From a virus, in the IMG/VR virus record IMGVR_UViG_3300044620_001538, positions 1 through 34,027 of that record: DNA of 34,027 nt; one strand, given 5' to 3'. Below, piece by piece: positions 24,650-32,488 of the stretch (its first letter is position 1; every line of letters starts with the position of its first letter). The position numbers were made by a program, and so were the translations under genes. The notes beneath the pieces are model-generated. The model worked only from the letters and a program-made list of their open reading frames with translations. It did not search any database and was not told the origin of the DNA.

Positions 24650-26851
24650 ATTAAGAAAGATAAAGTTTATGAATTAAAAATAGAAGAAGATGATGATTTA
24701 TCAGGTATTGATTCTATTTCCCTTGTTGATGAACCAGCAATTGAAGTTAATTGGATGTTTTTTAATAAAGTTAAACAAGAAGATTTTCACATTCCTGACG
24801 GAGAAGATGAATTGTATCTTGAAAAATTAATGAAATATGGTCAATCTGAGGAAGAATTTCTTGCTGAGGGATGGGAATTTGTAAAAGTAATTGAAAATGA
24901 AAAGGATCAATTTTATTCAACAAACCCAAATGATGATTCAAGATTAGATACTGATTATTATAGAGTTAGATTTAAATATGATTTATCACCAAACATATCA
25001 CAAAGTGCAATTATTCCAACCACAAGAAATTTCTGTAAAACTTTAATTCAACAAAATAGAGTTTGGAGAAATGAAGATATTGAAGCAATTACCAACGATT
25101 TTGGTGATAGTGCAAGAATGTGGAGAGGTGGATTTAATTGCAGACATAGATGGTTTCAAATTTTATATAAAAGAACAGGGGATATAATTAATAAATCTTC
25201 TGTAAATAAAGATAAAATAACAGGTCCATTAGGTGTTCCACTTCCTGGCACGCCAGATTTTGTACAACCAAATACTGTTACCAATAAAACTTTGGGTAAC
25301 CCATCACCTTCAACAATTAGGAATTTGGGTTTATCTAAGGAAAACTTTGCTAAAATATCAATTGACTACGATGACACATTATCTACTCAAAGAGGTAAGG
25401 ACTTAGCAAGAAGACTAATTAACGAAGGTAATGACCTTTATATTGTTACTAAAAGACGTAAAACAGAAAGTAATGATGTATATAGAGTAGCTAGAGAAAT
25501 TGGTATCCCACAGGATAAAGTGTTTTTTACACAAGGTCTACCTAAATGGAGAATATTAAAAGAGTTAAGAATCCAAAGACATATAGATAATAACCCTGAT
25601 GAAATTGCAGATATTAAAGAAAATGCACCATTAATCAGAGCGGATAAGTTTGAAATTGTTGCACCAAATGTTAATGTATATGGTTACCATACAAGATTTT
25701 TCCAAATCTGTCCTGGCGCACAAGCAACCTTTGAACATCTAATATCTATGGACAATGATGAGGATACTATCGGAATGATTAGAAGTGCGGCACAAGTTGC
25801 AGATAATGTATTTAGAATTGAGGATGAAGTAATTAAATCTGAATCTGCAACACAACATCAATATGAAGAAGCGGTAGTTTTGGTTGATGATTTTAAAGAT
25901 ATTATAAATGAAATAGATAAGATTAGTGGTATGGTACACGATGTATCATATATGGATGGTCATATTGAGAAAATTAGAGAATATCTAAAAGAGGATATGG
26001 GATATGACGTTGGTACAATTGGTGGTTTTGAAGACCCTAATATTAGAAAGAAGAAGAAAAAACAGAATATGGAAAGTTATTCTGACTATCCTGATTCAGT
26101 TAAGAACAATGCTAAGGCGGTACTTAAGTGGGTTGATGAGAATGGTTGGGGTGACTGTGGAACTGATGTGGGTAAACAACGTGCTAATCAACTTGCTAAT
26201 GGTGAACCAATATCAGAGGAAACAATCCAACGTATGTACTCATACCTATCACGTCACAAAGTAGATTTAGAATCTTCAAAGAGTTATGACGATGGTTGTG
26301 GTAAATTGATGTATGATAGTTGGGGTGGATTATCAGCACTTAGTTGGGCTGAATCAAAAGTTAATTCATTTGGAAAGAATAATATGTCACTTCAAAAGTT
26401 TGCAATTGATTCGGAAGAAAAAAGGGTGGTGATTGGACCAGCGATGGTTCCTGATTTAAAGATATATAGAAAAGACAAAGAGGGAAACCCATATCACGTT
26501 TATTTCAGTGCTGATACAATCAAGATGATTGCTGAGAAGTATATGAGAAACAAATATCTTGACAATAATGACGAGAATCACGATGGTACAGCTGTAAAGG
26601 ATGTATATGTGATAGAATCTTGGATTAAGGAAGATATGGAAGATAAATCAACCAAATATGGTTATGGTGAACTTCCAATAGGTACTTGGTTTGTATCAAT
26701 GAAAGTAAAAAATGACGATGTTTGGAACAAAGTAAAACAGGGTGAATTGAACGGATTTAGTGTTTCAGGTTACTTTGAAGAGGTTGCTGCATTCTGTAGA
26801 GAAGAGATGTTCCTTAAAAAAGTAGCTGAAATTATAAAAAATATAAAATAA
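24647..26851 (+). CDS. Multidomain head protein: HAD-like phosphatase domain plus XkdF-like capsid protease
   Basis: This 734-residue protein seems to merge several head functions. The N-terminus SISLVDEPAIEVNWMFF resembles XkdF-type head proteins. RMWRGGFNCRHRWF (about 158-171) resembles the end of a minor-head/morphogenesis domain. Residues 239-345 look like a HAD hydrolase: DYDDT (D240, D242, T244) fits the DxDxT catalytic loop, LYIVTKRR fits motif II, and HIDNNPDE fits the acidic motif IV. Residues ~481-572 (YPDSVKNNAKAVLKW ... WGGLSALSWAESKV) are a domain also seen in other phage head proteins. Residues 586-720 match the XkdF-like putative serine protease domain, with H645 and GFSVSG (703-708). 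It precedes scaffold and capsid genes, fitting prohead maturation. Confidence 0.7.
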   Translation: MIKKDKVYELKIEEDDDLSGIDSISLVDEPAIEVNWMFFNKVKQEDFHIPDGEDELYLEKLMKYGQSEEEFLAEGWEFVKVIENEKDQFYSTNPNDDSRLDTDYYRVRFKYDLSPNISQSAIIPTTRNFCKTLIQQNRVWRNEDIEAITNDFGDSARMWRGGFNCRHRWFQILYKRTGDIINKSSVNKDKITGPLGVPLPGTPDFVQPNTVTNKTLGNPSPSTIRNLGLSKENFAKISIDYDDTLSTQRGKDLARRLINEGNDLYIVTKRRKTESNDVYRVAREIGIPQDKVFFTQGLPKWRILKELRIQRHIDNNPDEIADIKENAPLIRADKFEIVAPNVNVYGYHTRFFQICPGAQATFEHLISMDNDEDTIGMIRSAAQVADNVFRIEDEVIKSESATQHQYEEAVVLVDDFKDIINEIDKISGMVHDVSYMDGHIEKIREYLKEDMGYDVGTIGGFEDPNIRKKKKKQNMESYSDYPDSVKNNAKAVLKWVDENGWGDCGTDVGKQRANQLANGEPISEETIQRMYSYLSRHKVDLESSKSYDDGCGKLMYDSWGGLSALSWAESKVNSFGKNNMSLQKFAIDSEEKRVVIGPAMVPDLKIYRKDKEGNPYHVYFSADTIKMIAEKYMRNKYLDNNDENHDGTAVKDVYVIESWIKEDMEDKSTKYGYGELPIGTWFVSMKVKNDDVWNKVKQGELNGFSVSGYFEEVAAFCREEMFLKKVAEIIKNIK

Positions 26852-26881
26852 TTTGGGAATATATATAAATTTCCATATTTA
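26852..26881 (+). promoter_or_regulatory. Candidate promoter for the scaffold-capsid unit
   Basis: TTTG (26852-26855) lies 18 bases before CATATTTA (26874-26881), close to the Bacteroidota TTTG/TAnnTTTG arrangement with two -7 mismatches. The gap of 69 bases ahead of the scaffold gene holds an A-rich leader, expected upstream of strongly expressed genes in this host group. Confidence 0.4.
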
Positions 26882-26920
26882 GAAGTAGAACAATAAATTA
26901 AAACAAAATAAAAACAGATT

Positions 26921-27673
26921 ATGTCTAATCCAAAAACAGCAATTAACGAAATTAAAAAGTTGATGGTGCAGTTTGGTTTTATAGCTGATGAACCTGTTTT
27001 AGCGTCTTTCAAACTTGAAGATAATACAATTATCCAAACTCCTAAATTAGAAGTTGGTAATAAGATTGTAAAAATCAATGAGTTATTTGAACAAGTGGCG
27101 TTAGAAGATGGTGAATATAGATTGCAGGAAAACTTTGCAATTACAGTTACTGGAAGCCAAATAGTTACAGTTAAAGAAATTTTCGTTAGTGCAAAATTAG
27201 AAGACGGTACAGAAGTAAAGGTTGAAGGTGACGCATTAGCAGAAGGTGCTAAGGTTGTTGTTATTACACCTGATGCTGAAATACCTGCACCAGATGGTGT
27301 TCACAAATTGGAAGATGGTACTGAAATTGAAACTAAAGATGGTATGATTGCATCAATCAAAGAAGCTATTTCTGATGAAATGGGTGAAGGTGAAGAAGAT
27401 GAAATGCCAGAAGGAGTTGACAGTGGAGCGCCAATTCAAATTGAATTAATGGATATGTTGAAAGAGTTTGTAAAGAAAATCTCTGAGAAAATGTATCAAA
27501 TGGAAGAAAAGATGGAAGCAATGAACAATGAGTTTAGTGCTTTCAAATCACAACCAGCAGGTAAGAAAATATCTGACGGTAAAACAGATTTTAATAAAGA
27601 ATTGTCAAATGCTGATTCTGCAGAAGAAAAAATTGCAGCAATTATGGCTATGAGAGAATCTAATAAAAAATAA
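26921..27673 (+). CDS. Scaffold-like protein with LEDG repeats
   Basis: This 250-residue acidic protein lies directly before the major capsid gene. The N-terminal half contains repeated beta-hairpin-like LED-G units (FKLEDNTII, VALEDGEYRL, AKLEDGTEV, HKLEDGTEI). The C-terminal part is a long Glu/Met/Lys helix (about 170-215), the usual coiled-coil pattern of scaffolding proteins, followed by a charged tail. Proteins with this build and position are common before the capsid gene in Bacteroidota phages. It likely guides prohead assembly and may be removed by the XkdF-like protease upstream. The role is inferred from context and composition. Confidence 0.65.
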   Translation: MSNPKTAINEIKKLMVQFGFIADEPVLASFKLEDNTIIQTPKLEVGNKIVKINELFEQVALEDGEYRLQENFAITVTGSQIVTVKEIFVSAKLEDGTEVKVEGDALAEGAKVVVITPDAEIPAPDGVHKLEDGTEIETKDGMIASIKEAISDEMGEGEEDEMPEGVDSGAPIQIELMDMLKEFVKKISEKMYQMEEKMEAMNNEFSAFKSQPAGKKISDGKTDFNKELSNADSAEEKIAAIMAMRESNKK

Positions 27674-27700
27674 TTAAAAAAAATAAAATTTAAACGAATT

Positions 27701-28666
27701 ATGAAAGTTTATTCAAAAGACGAATTTAGTTACGTAGTATCCAGCATTACTGGTTTTACTGACCAAAGTTCACAAGAAATTGTAGCAAAAGCGTTAATCG
27801 GAGCTACAACCCCCGCAAATACCACAGTTAAATTAGGTATCCGTGGTACACAACAAGTACAATTGTTAAACTCAGCACCATCTTTCCAATCAGGAGCTTG
27901 TGGATGGGATGCAAGTGGTACAACAACATTTACTCAAGTATCTTTATCTTCTCAACACGAGAAAGTAAACGAAGAATTATGTTTCCAACAACTTTGGGAT
28001 ACATACCAATCATTATTGTTACCTCCAGGTCAAGATCCTGAAACAGTACCTTTCTTAAATCAAATCATTGATTTAAAAGTTAAGCAAATTCAACAAAGAA
28101 TTGAAACTAAATTATGGACAGCAACTACAGCAGGTGGTGATGCATTCAATGGTTTCAACACTTTAATTGCAACAGGTCAAACTTCAGTTGCTAACTCAAG
28201 TGGTACTACATTCTCATCTACAGCAGCTTATGGTGTATCTGGTAACCCAATCACAGAAGTAGACAAATTAATCTCTTCATTATCTGATGATGCTTTAGCA
28301 TTTGACGATTTAGTAGTGTTTATGTCTTACTCTAACTTCCGTCTTTACAATCAAGCATTAGTTAGAGCTAACTTCTTCCAAAACTACATTGGTACAACTA
28401 ACGTTACAAACAATATGAGTGCAGTGCACCCATCTACTAACGTTAAAGTATTACCAACATTAGGATTGGCAGGTAGTGGTAAAGTTGTTATTGGACCTGC
28501 CTCTTATATGTTCTGCGGATTTGACTTAATGTCAGACCACGAGAAGATGGATGCATTCTGGTCAAGAGATTTTGATGTGTTGAAAATCAGAGCTAACTAC
28601 TCTTACTCAGCAGCTATCGCAGCATTCTCAGGAACTAACTACTTCGCAACTAACAACGTAGCATAG
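27701..28666 (+). CDS. Major capsid protein (HK97-like fold)
   Basis: This 321-residue protein is the likely shell subunit. It has an N-terminal arm, then a long helix rich in Lys/Gln (IDLKVKQIQQRIETKLW, the HK97 spine helix). An Asp/Phe-rich stretch (LAFDDLVVFMSYSNFRLYNQ) and a C-terminal segment FDVLKIRANYSYSAAIAAF of the A-domain type complete the fold. Length fits small HK97-type capsid proteins. It follows the scaffold gene after an A-rich 27-base leader and is followed at once by a terminator, as expected for a very abundant product. Codon use also looks more optimised (more C-ending codons such as TTC and AAC) than in neighbouring genes. Confidence 0.85.
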   Translation: MKVYSKDEFSYVVSSITGFTDQSSQEIVAKALIGATTPANTTVKLGIRGTQQVQLLNSAPSFQSGACGWDASGTTTFTQVSLSSQHEKVNEELCFQQLWDTYQSLLLPPGQDPETVPFLNQIIDLKVKQIQQRIETKLWTATTAGGDAFNGFNTLIATGQTSVANSSGTTFSSTAAYGVSGNPITEVDKLISSLSDDALAFDDLVVFMSYSNFRLYNQALVRANFFQNYIGTTNVTNNMSAVHPSTNVKVLPTLGLAGSGKVVIGPASYMFCGFDLMSDHEKMDAFWSRDFDVLKIRANYSYSAAIAAFSGTNYFATNNVA

Positions 28667-28683
28667 TAAAATTATAAAAAAAC

Positions 28684-28710
28684 TGAGGGGTGAAAGTCCC
28701 CTCATATTTA
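28684..28710 (+). terminator. Terminator after the major capsid gene
   Basis: A 7-bp stem (TGAGGGG at 28684-28690 with CCCCTCA at 28698-28704) closes a 7-base loop and is followed by ATTT. The downstream U tract is short, so termination may be partial, which would lower expression of the next gene relative to capsid. Confidence 0.65.
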
Positions 28711-28743
28711 AAAAATAAACTAAAAAAATTAATTTAATACAAT

Positions 28744-29313
28744 ATGAGTTGTTTTATATCCACAGGAGCCGCATTAGGATGTTCTGATTCAATCGGTGGT
28801 GTGAAAAAAATATACGTAGCAGGACAATCAGGTTTTACATCTGGTTACACTTACAATTCTGATAGTGCTATCACAGGTGCTACAGATAGTGGTGACGTTA
28901 CTTACTATGGTTTTGAATTGAAGAGAAACACAAGTTCACTTGTACAAAATACTACTAAGTCATATGAAAATGGCACCGTGTATTGGGAACAAGTTTTAAC
29001 TGCAGTTTTATTCAAGTATGACCAAGAAAAGAGAAACCAATTGAAAGTATTGGGACAAAACGATAATTTACAGATTTTAGTAATTGACCAAAATGACGTA
29101 GTTTACGTAATTGGTCAAGTAAACTATTCTTACTTATCAGGAGGTTCAGCTGGAACTGGTTTAGCTTTAGGTGACAGAAACGGATTTGAGATGATTTTTA
29201 CGGCACAAGAAAATGAGCCAGCAAGAGTGTTAGAAGCTCCAGCAGGTTACACAGGTACAACACCAGAAGCATTGATTGCGGCTGTATTTACACAATCTAC
29301 AATCGTAGGATAA
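28744..29313 (+). CDS. Major tail tube protein, putative
   Basis: This 189-residue protein starts MSCFISTGAALGCSDSIGGVKKIY, a form I associate with tail-tube-like structural proteins of Bacteroidota phages. The middle has alternating strands and the segment KYDQEKRNQLKVLGQND. The C-terminal LALGDRNGFEMIFTAQENEPA is typical of this set. It is located between terminators right after the capsid gene, which fits a very abundant virion protein; the tube is the expected second most abundant. The assignment is from pattern and position, not a proven fold. Confidence 0.6.
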   Translation: MSCFISTGAALGCSDSIGGVKKIYVAGQSGFTSGYTYNSDSAITGATDSGDVTYYGFELKRNTSSLVQNTTKSYENGTVYWEQVLTAVLFKYDQEKRNQLKVLGQNDNLQILVIDQNDVVYVIGQVNYSYLSGGSAGTGLALGDRNGFEMIFTAQENEPARVLEAPAGYTGTTPEALIAAVFTQSTIVG

Positions 29314-29351
29314 TATTCGGTTTTAGGACCATTTCTATATTCTCTAAAAGG

Positions 29352-29379
29352 AAAAGGGGACTTATGTCCCTTTTTTTTT
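29352..29379 (+). terminator. Strong intrinsic terminator after tail-tube gene
   Basis: The stem AAAAGGGGAC (29352-29361) pairs with GTCCCTTTTT (29366-29375), with one G-U pair and a TTAT loop. It runs straight into nine T (29371-29379). This is the clearest rho-independent terminator in the window. Confidence 0.85.
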
Positions 29380-29406
29380 ATGCAATACCCTTTCGCTTAA
29401 GTTTTT

Positions 29407-29419
29407 TTTATATTTAGTA
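29407..29419 (+). promoter_or_regulatory. Recurrent AT-rich motif (copy 5)
   Basis: TTTATATTTAGTA lies 16 bases before the ATG at 29436 and just downstream of the strong terminator. This is the place where a promoter restarting transcription of the portal unit would be needed. Confidence 0.4.
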
Positions 29420-29435
29420 TATATAGACCCATCAT

Positions 29436-29807
29436 ATGATTATAATGAATAAAGGACAGGTGAATGAATTGGTGTTAAACATCAATAACAATTCACGTAC
29501 CGATTTTAGTGGATATACACTTACATTCTTACATATTCTATCTCAAGAAGAAAAATCATATACGATTAGTATCTCTAATCCAGCACAATTTGGTGAGAAT
29601 ATTAGATATTGTGAGATTGTATTAGACCTAACAACTAATGATTTAAATTATGAAGGACAATACCAATTAAAAATATATGGTAATGGTACTCAATTGGTTT
29701 ATACAGGGATGGTACGTTTAAATGGTACAACCGAACAGGGTAACGACTTTGTTACTTATGTATCACCTGACGAGGATAATAGTAATTACATATATATACA
29801 AGAATAA
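29436..29807 (+). CDS. Small beta-sandwich-like structural protein, hypothetical
   Basis: This 123-residue protein has a repeated strand pattern (MNKGQVNELVLNINNNSR, SGYTLTFLHILSQEEKSYTI, GQYQLKIYGNGTQLVYTGMV). It is like small Bacteroidota phage proteins that begin M-I-x-x-N-K-G-Q and precede portal or neck genes. The ATG at 29445 is an alternative start. It leads the unit containing portal and connector, two bases before the portal gene. A head decoration or fibre-anchor role is possible but unproven. Confidence 0.65.
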   Translation: MIIMNKGQVNELVLNINNNSRTDFSGYTLTFLHILSQEEKSYTISISNPAQFGENIRYCEIVLDLTTNDLNYEGQYQLKIYGNGTQLVYTGMVRLNGTTEQGNDFVTYVSPDEDNSNYIYIQE

Positions 29808-29809
29808 TT

Positions 29810-30973
29810 ATGAGTGAACAAAAACAAAAATACCAATTAGGTAGAGTAAATTTTACACAAGAACCATTATTACCAATCTTTTCGGAGGTTTTTAATAACA
29901 AGGACTTTGTATTTTACGGAGAAAATAACCTAATGCCACAATATCTTATTTCAAGATATAATAACTGTGCAATACACAAAGCAATTGTAACCTCAAAGAA
30001 GGAACAGATTATGGGTGATGGTATTGTATCATTAAACAACCCAATGGCTACAGTTAATTTTATTAACGAAAGTGAAAATGTTTCAGAGGTTATGGCCAAA
30101 TGTGCATTGGACTTAGTATTATTCGGTGGGTTTTCATTAAATGTTATTTGGTCAAAAGATAAAAAATCAATTGCTGAAATATATCATTTAGATTTTAGTA
30201 GAATCCGTTCAGGTAAAATTAATCCTGAGAAAGATAAAGTAGAGAAATATTACTATTCAGCCGATTGGTCAAATATTAAGAAATTCCCTGTAACATCATA
30301 TGCTTCTTTTTCAACTGAAGAATCAGACCCATCTCAAATATTCTATTATAAATCATATTCACCATCTCAGTCATACTATCCACATCCTGATTATTCAGGT
30401 GGTTTGGCATCAATTGAGATTGATGTAAACATTAAAGAGTTTCACGCAAACAATCTAAAGAATGGTATGTTACCATCACTTTGGATTAATATGAATAATG
30501 GTATCCCTGGCGATGAAGAACAACGTTTGGTTACACGTGCATTGGAATCACAGTTTACATCTGTAAACAACGCAGGTCGTCCAATCATTTCATTCAACGA
30601 AAGTAAGGAATTATCACCTGAAATTACACAGATTCAAACATCAGGTAATGACCAATATTATCAAGCAATTTATGACGATATAATCCGTTCAATTTTGTCA
30701 GCACATAGAATATCATCAGGTGAACTATTTGGTATCAGTACAGCAAACAAATTGGGGTCTAAAGACGAGATTAATACTCACATTGAGTACGTTCGTAAAA
30801 CGGTTATTATGCCATATCAAAAACAATTACTATCAGTATTTGATAAATTGGTAAGTATGAAATTCCAAAGACCTACATCGTTTGAAATTAAACCTCTATC
30901 TATATATGAAGCTGGTGATATTGTAGAACAACCATTAGTAGAGAATAAACCAGAAACCCCAACACAAGTATAA
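29810..30973 (+). CDS. Portal protein
   Basis: This 387-residue protein forms the dodecameric portal through which DNA enters and leaves the head. The N-terminal LPIFSEVFNNKDFVFYG and ENNLMPQYLISRYNN, followed by CAIHKAIVTSKKEQIMGDGI, match the usual portal wing start (core helix and I-x-x-K-x-x-x-x-x-G). Later, FHANNLKNGMLPSLWI, a PII-type strand before the clip, and QAIYDDIIRSILSAHRISSGELFGI form the stem/crown region found in HK97- and Bacteroidota-type portals. Length is typical. It is followed one base later by the connector gene. Its placement after the capsid and far from terminase is unusual. Confidence 0.85.
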   Translation: MSEQKQKYQLGRVNFTQEPLLPIFSEVFNNKDFVFYGENNLMPQYLISRYNNCAIHKAIVTSKKEQIMGDGIVSLNNPMATVNFINESENVSEVMAKCALDLVLFGGFSLNVIWSKDKKSIAEIYHLDFSRIRSGKINPEKDKVEKYYYSADWSNIKKFPVTSYASFSTEESDPSQIFYYKSYSPSQSYYPHPDYSGGLASIEIDVNIKEFHANNLKNGMLPSLWINMNNGIPGDEEQRLVTRALESQFTSVNNAGRPIISFNESKELSPEITQIQTSGNDQYYQAIYDDIIRSILSAHRISSGELFGISTANKLGSKDEINTHIEYVRKTVIMPYQKQLLSVFDKLVSMKFQRPTSFEIKPLSIYEAGDIVEQPLVENKPETPTQV

Positions 30974-30974
30974 T

Positions 30975-31604
30975 ATGGCTAATAAATTATTAATATCAGA
31001 AAATAAATTAAAGGCGTTTACCAATATTAACAAGAATGTTGATATGGATACAATTCGTGCAGAAATAGGTATTGCACAGGATTTGCACTTACAGCCACTA
31101 TTAGGAACTTTATTTTATGACCATTTGTTAGACCAAATATCTGCAACGGGTAATACTTTTAACGCACAAGAATTAATCTTGGTTAATGATTATATTGCTG
31201 ACTATTTGATTCAAACTGCATATTACGAGATGATACCACATCTTCACGTGAGAACAATGAACGTAGGATTAGTTAAACCAGGTGCGGTTGATGGCGGTAG
31301 AGATGGTGTGGATATTGAAACAATGAAGTATTTACGTACTATTCAAAAACAACGTGCTGATTTTTATATGATGAGATTGCAAGATTATCTTATCACAGGA
31401 CGTGGTCAAAATCAATTCCCTCAATATAATTCACAATCAACAATTGATGGTATGATTGCAAATCGCAGCGAAAAATACAACTCACCAATTTACTTAAACC
31501 ACACATCAAGATATGGTTATAGTTTAGCACAGACAATGAGAAACCTACAAGTTTACTCAGATCAAGCACACTATAATCCACCTTGTATGGATTGTGGATA
31601 CTAA
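30975..31604 (+). CDS. Head-tail connector protein (DUF6712-like)
   Basis: This 209-residue mostly helical protein directly follows the portal. Segments MDTIRAEIGIAQDLHLQPLLGTLFYDHL, QELILVNDYIADYLIQTAYYEMIPHLHVRTMNVGL and MKYLRTIQKQRADFYMMRLQ (each broken here only by normal variation) follow the pattern of the DUF6712 connector/adaptor family of Bacteroidota phages, where a helical bundle extends the portal ring. The C-terminus ends with a Cys-x-x-Cys (CMDC), which is unusual but may be incidental. It would dock the tail to the head with the gp10-like neck protein encoded at 13506-14141. Confidence 0.7.
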   Translation: MANKLLISENKLKAFTNINKNVDMDTIRAEIGIAQDLHLQPLLGTLFYDHLLDQISATGNTFNAQELILVNDYIADYLIQTAYYEMIPHLHVRTMNVGLVKPGAVDGGRDGVDIETMKYLRTIQKQRADFYMMRLQDYLITGRGQNQFPQYNSQSTIDGMIANRSEKYNSPIYLNHTSRYGYSLAQTMRNLQVYSDQAHYNPPCMDCGY

Positions 31605-31616
31605 AATAAAATATAT

Positions 31617-31679
31617 ATGTATATAAAAACAACAGCAACAATACCTTCTTACGAATTTACTTGTTGGGAAAAGAAATAG
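31617..31679 (+). CDS. Possible 20-residue peptide
   Basis: A short frame (MYIKTTATIPSYEFTCWEKK) fills the gap between the connector and the next gene. The ATG follows AAATATAT as elsewhere in this window, and the stop is one base before the next ATG, the spacing used by real neighbours. It has no known family and may be just a spacer. Confidence 0.35.
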   Translation: MYIKTTATIPSYEFTCWEKK

Positions 31680-31680
31680 A

Positions 31681-31941
31681 ATGAACACAGAACTATTATT
31701 AGTTATATCAAATGCATTAACAGGTATTGCAGCATTCTTCGTTGGTAAAAGACGTAGTGATGCTGAAACTGATAATCAAGTACTTAGAAATTTAGAATTA
31801 AGTATTGGTATATACGTAAAGATAATTGAAGACCTTAAGACGGAAATACAATCTTTAAATCTAAAAGTTCAAGACCTTGAAACAAAGGTTGAGAATTTAA
31901 TGAATGAGAATAAAAAACTTAAAAAATACAACGGACTATGA
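31681..31941 (+). CDS. Membrane-anchored coiled-coil protein (holin/spanin-like candidate)
   Basis: This 86-residue protein has an N-terminal hydrophobic segment (about residues 4-21, LLLVISNALTGIAAFFVG), then a charged KRR stop-transfer stretch. A long heptad-patterned coiled coil fills the rest (LKTEIQSLNLKVQDLETKVENL). This layout is common in small phage membrane proteins encoded between structural and lysis genes. A role in lysis or envelope attachment is inference; no endolysin is visible here. It overlaps the next gene by four bases (ATGA). Confidence 0.6.
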   Translation: MNTELLLVISNALTGIAAFFVGKRRSDAETDNQVLRNLELSIGIYVKIIEDLKTEIQSLNLKVQDLETKVENLMNENKKLKKYNGL

Positions 31942-32258
31942 ATTTAGAAAACATTATAAAACTCAGATTTAAACTATCTGATGTTAAGAAACCAAAAAAG
32001 ATGGCAGAAGATGAAGGTCTTGAAGGTGCGTGTTGGGAAGGATATGAACCAATTGGAATGAAAGAATTAGATGGTCGTATGGTACCAAATTGTGTTCCCA
32101 TTGAAGCAAATAAAGTTAAAGAAGGTTTTCCAATTCCATCACCATCAGATGAAGATGAGGACAAATATATCGGTAGATGTATTAGTGCAATTGTTGGTGA
32201 ATATCCTGAGGAAGGACAAGCATACGCTGTATGTAAATCTAAATGGGATGAGAAGTAG
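31938..32258 (+). CDS. Small Cys-containing phage protein with PNCVP and CxxxxxxEYP motifs
   Basis: This 106-residue acidic protein contains two familiar short motifs. EGACWEGYEPIGMKELDGR leads into VPNCVP (about residues 30-53), and CISAIVGEYPEEGQAYAVCK (about 81-100) follows. The second form (Cys, ~6 residues, E-G/E-Y-P-E-E-Q-A-x-A-x-C) is seen as a short domain in many phage head or protease proteins. I know no established function for either motif. It is the last gene of the rightward block, closed by the bidirectional terminator that follows. Confidence 0.6.
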   Translation: MNLENIIKLRFKLSDVKKPKKMAEDEGLEGACWEGYEPIGMKELDGRMVPNCVPIEANKVKEGFPIPSPSDEDEDKYIGRCISAIVGEYPEEGQAYAVCKSKWDEK

Positions 32259-32279
32259 TTTCAAAATATCTTAAATAAA

Positions 32280-32316
32280 AAAACCCTGAGGACATAATCT
32301 TCAGGGTTTTATCTTT
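32280..32316. terminator. Bidirectional terminator between convergent units
   Basis: A 12-bp stem (AAACCCTGAGGA at 32281-32292 with TCTTCAGGGTTT at 32298-32309, one G-U) has a CATAA loop. T-rich DNA follows on the + strand and an A run precedes it, giving a U tract on the minus strand too. It separates the rightward structural block from the leftward operon. Confidence 0.8.
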
Positions 32317-32329
32317 TTAAAAAATCTCA

Positions 32330-32456
32330 CTTCTATAAAAAAGAACGTGGGGTTCGTCAGAGATGGCAATCAATAGAATATACAGAATATTAAAGACTCC
32401 CCCCACTTTTATAATTATACAAAAAATTATTTAAAAATCAAAATGTTTTATAAAAA
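32330..32456. other. Structured non-coding stretch between terminators
   Basis: GTGGGG (32347-32352) can pair with CCCCAC (32401-32406) across a 48-base loop, followed by TTTTAT. A small local hairpin GAAC/GTTC (32343-32355) competes with it. The only open frame I see is a weak 23-codon one from ATG at 32363. It may be a small RNA or an extra terminator. Confidence 0.3.
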
Positions 32457-32482
32457 AAAAGGGAACCAACACCAAGGTTCCC
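32452..32482 (-). terminator. Terminator of the leftward operon
   Basis: GGGAACC (32461-32467) pairs with GGTTCCC (32476-32482). On the minus strand the hairpin is followed by nine U (the A run at 32452-32460). It lies seven bases beyond the stop codon of the last leftward gene. Confidence 0.8.
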
Positions 32483-32488
32483 AATTTT

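Noticed and set aside
32363-32434. 23-codon frame (MAINRIYRILKTPPTF...) between terminators
   Set aside because: It is very short, lies inside possible RNA structure, and has no typical start leader.
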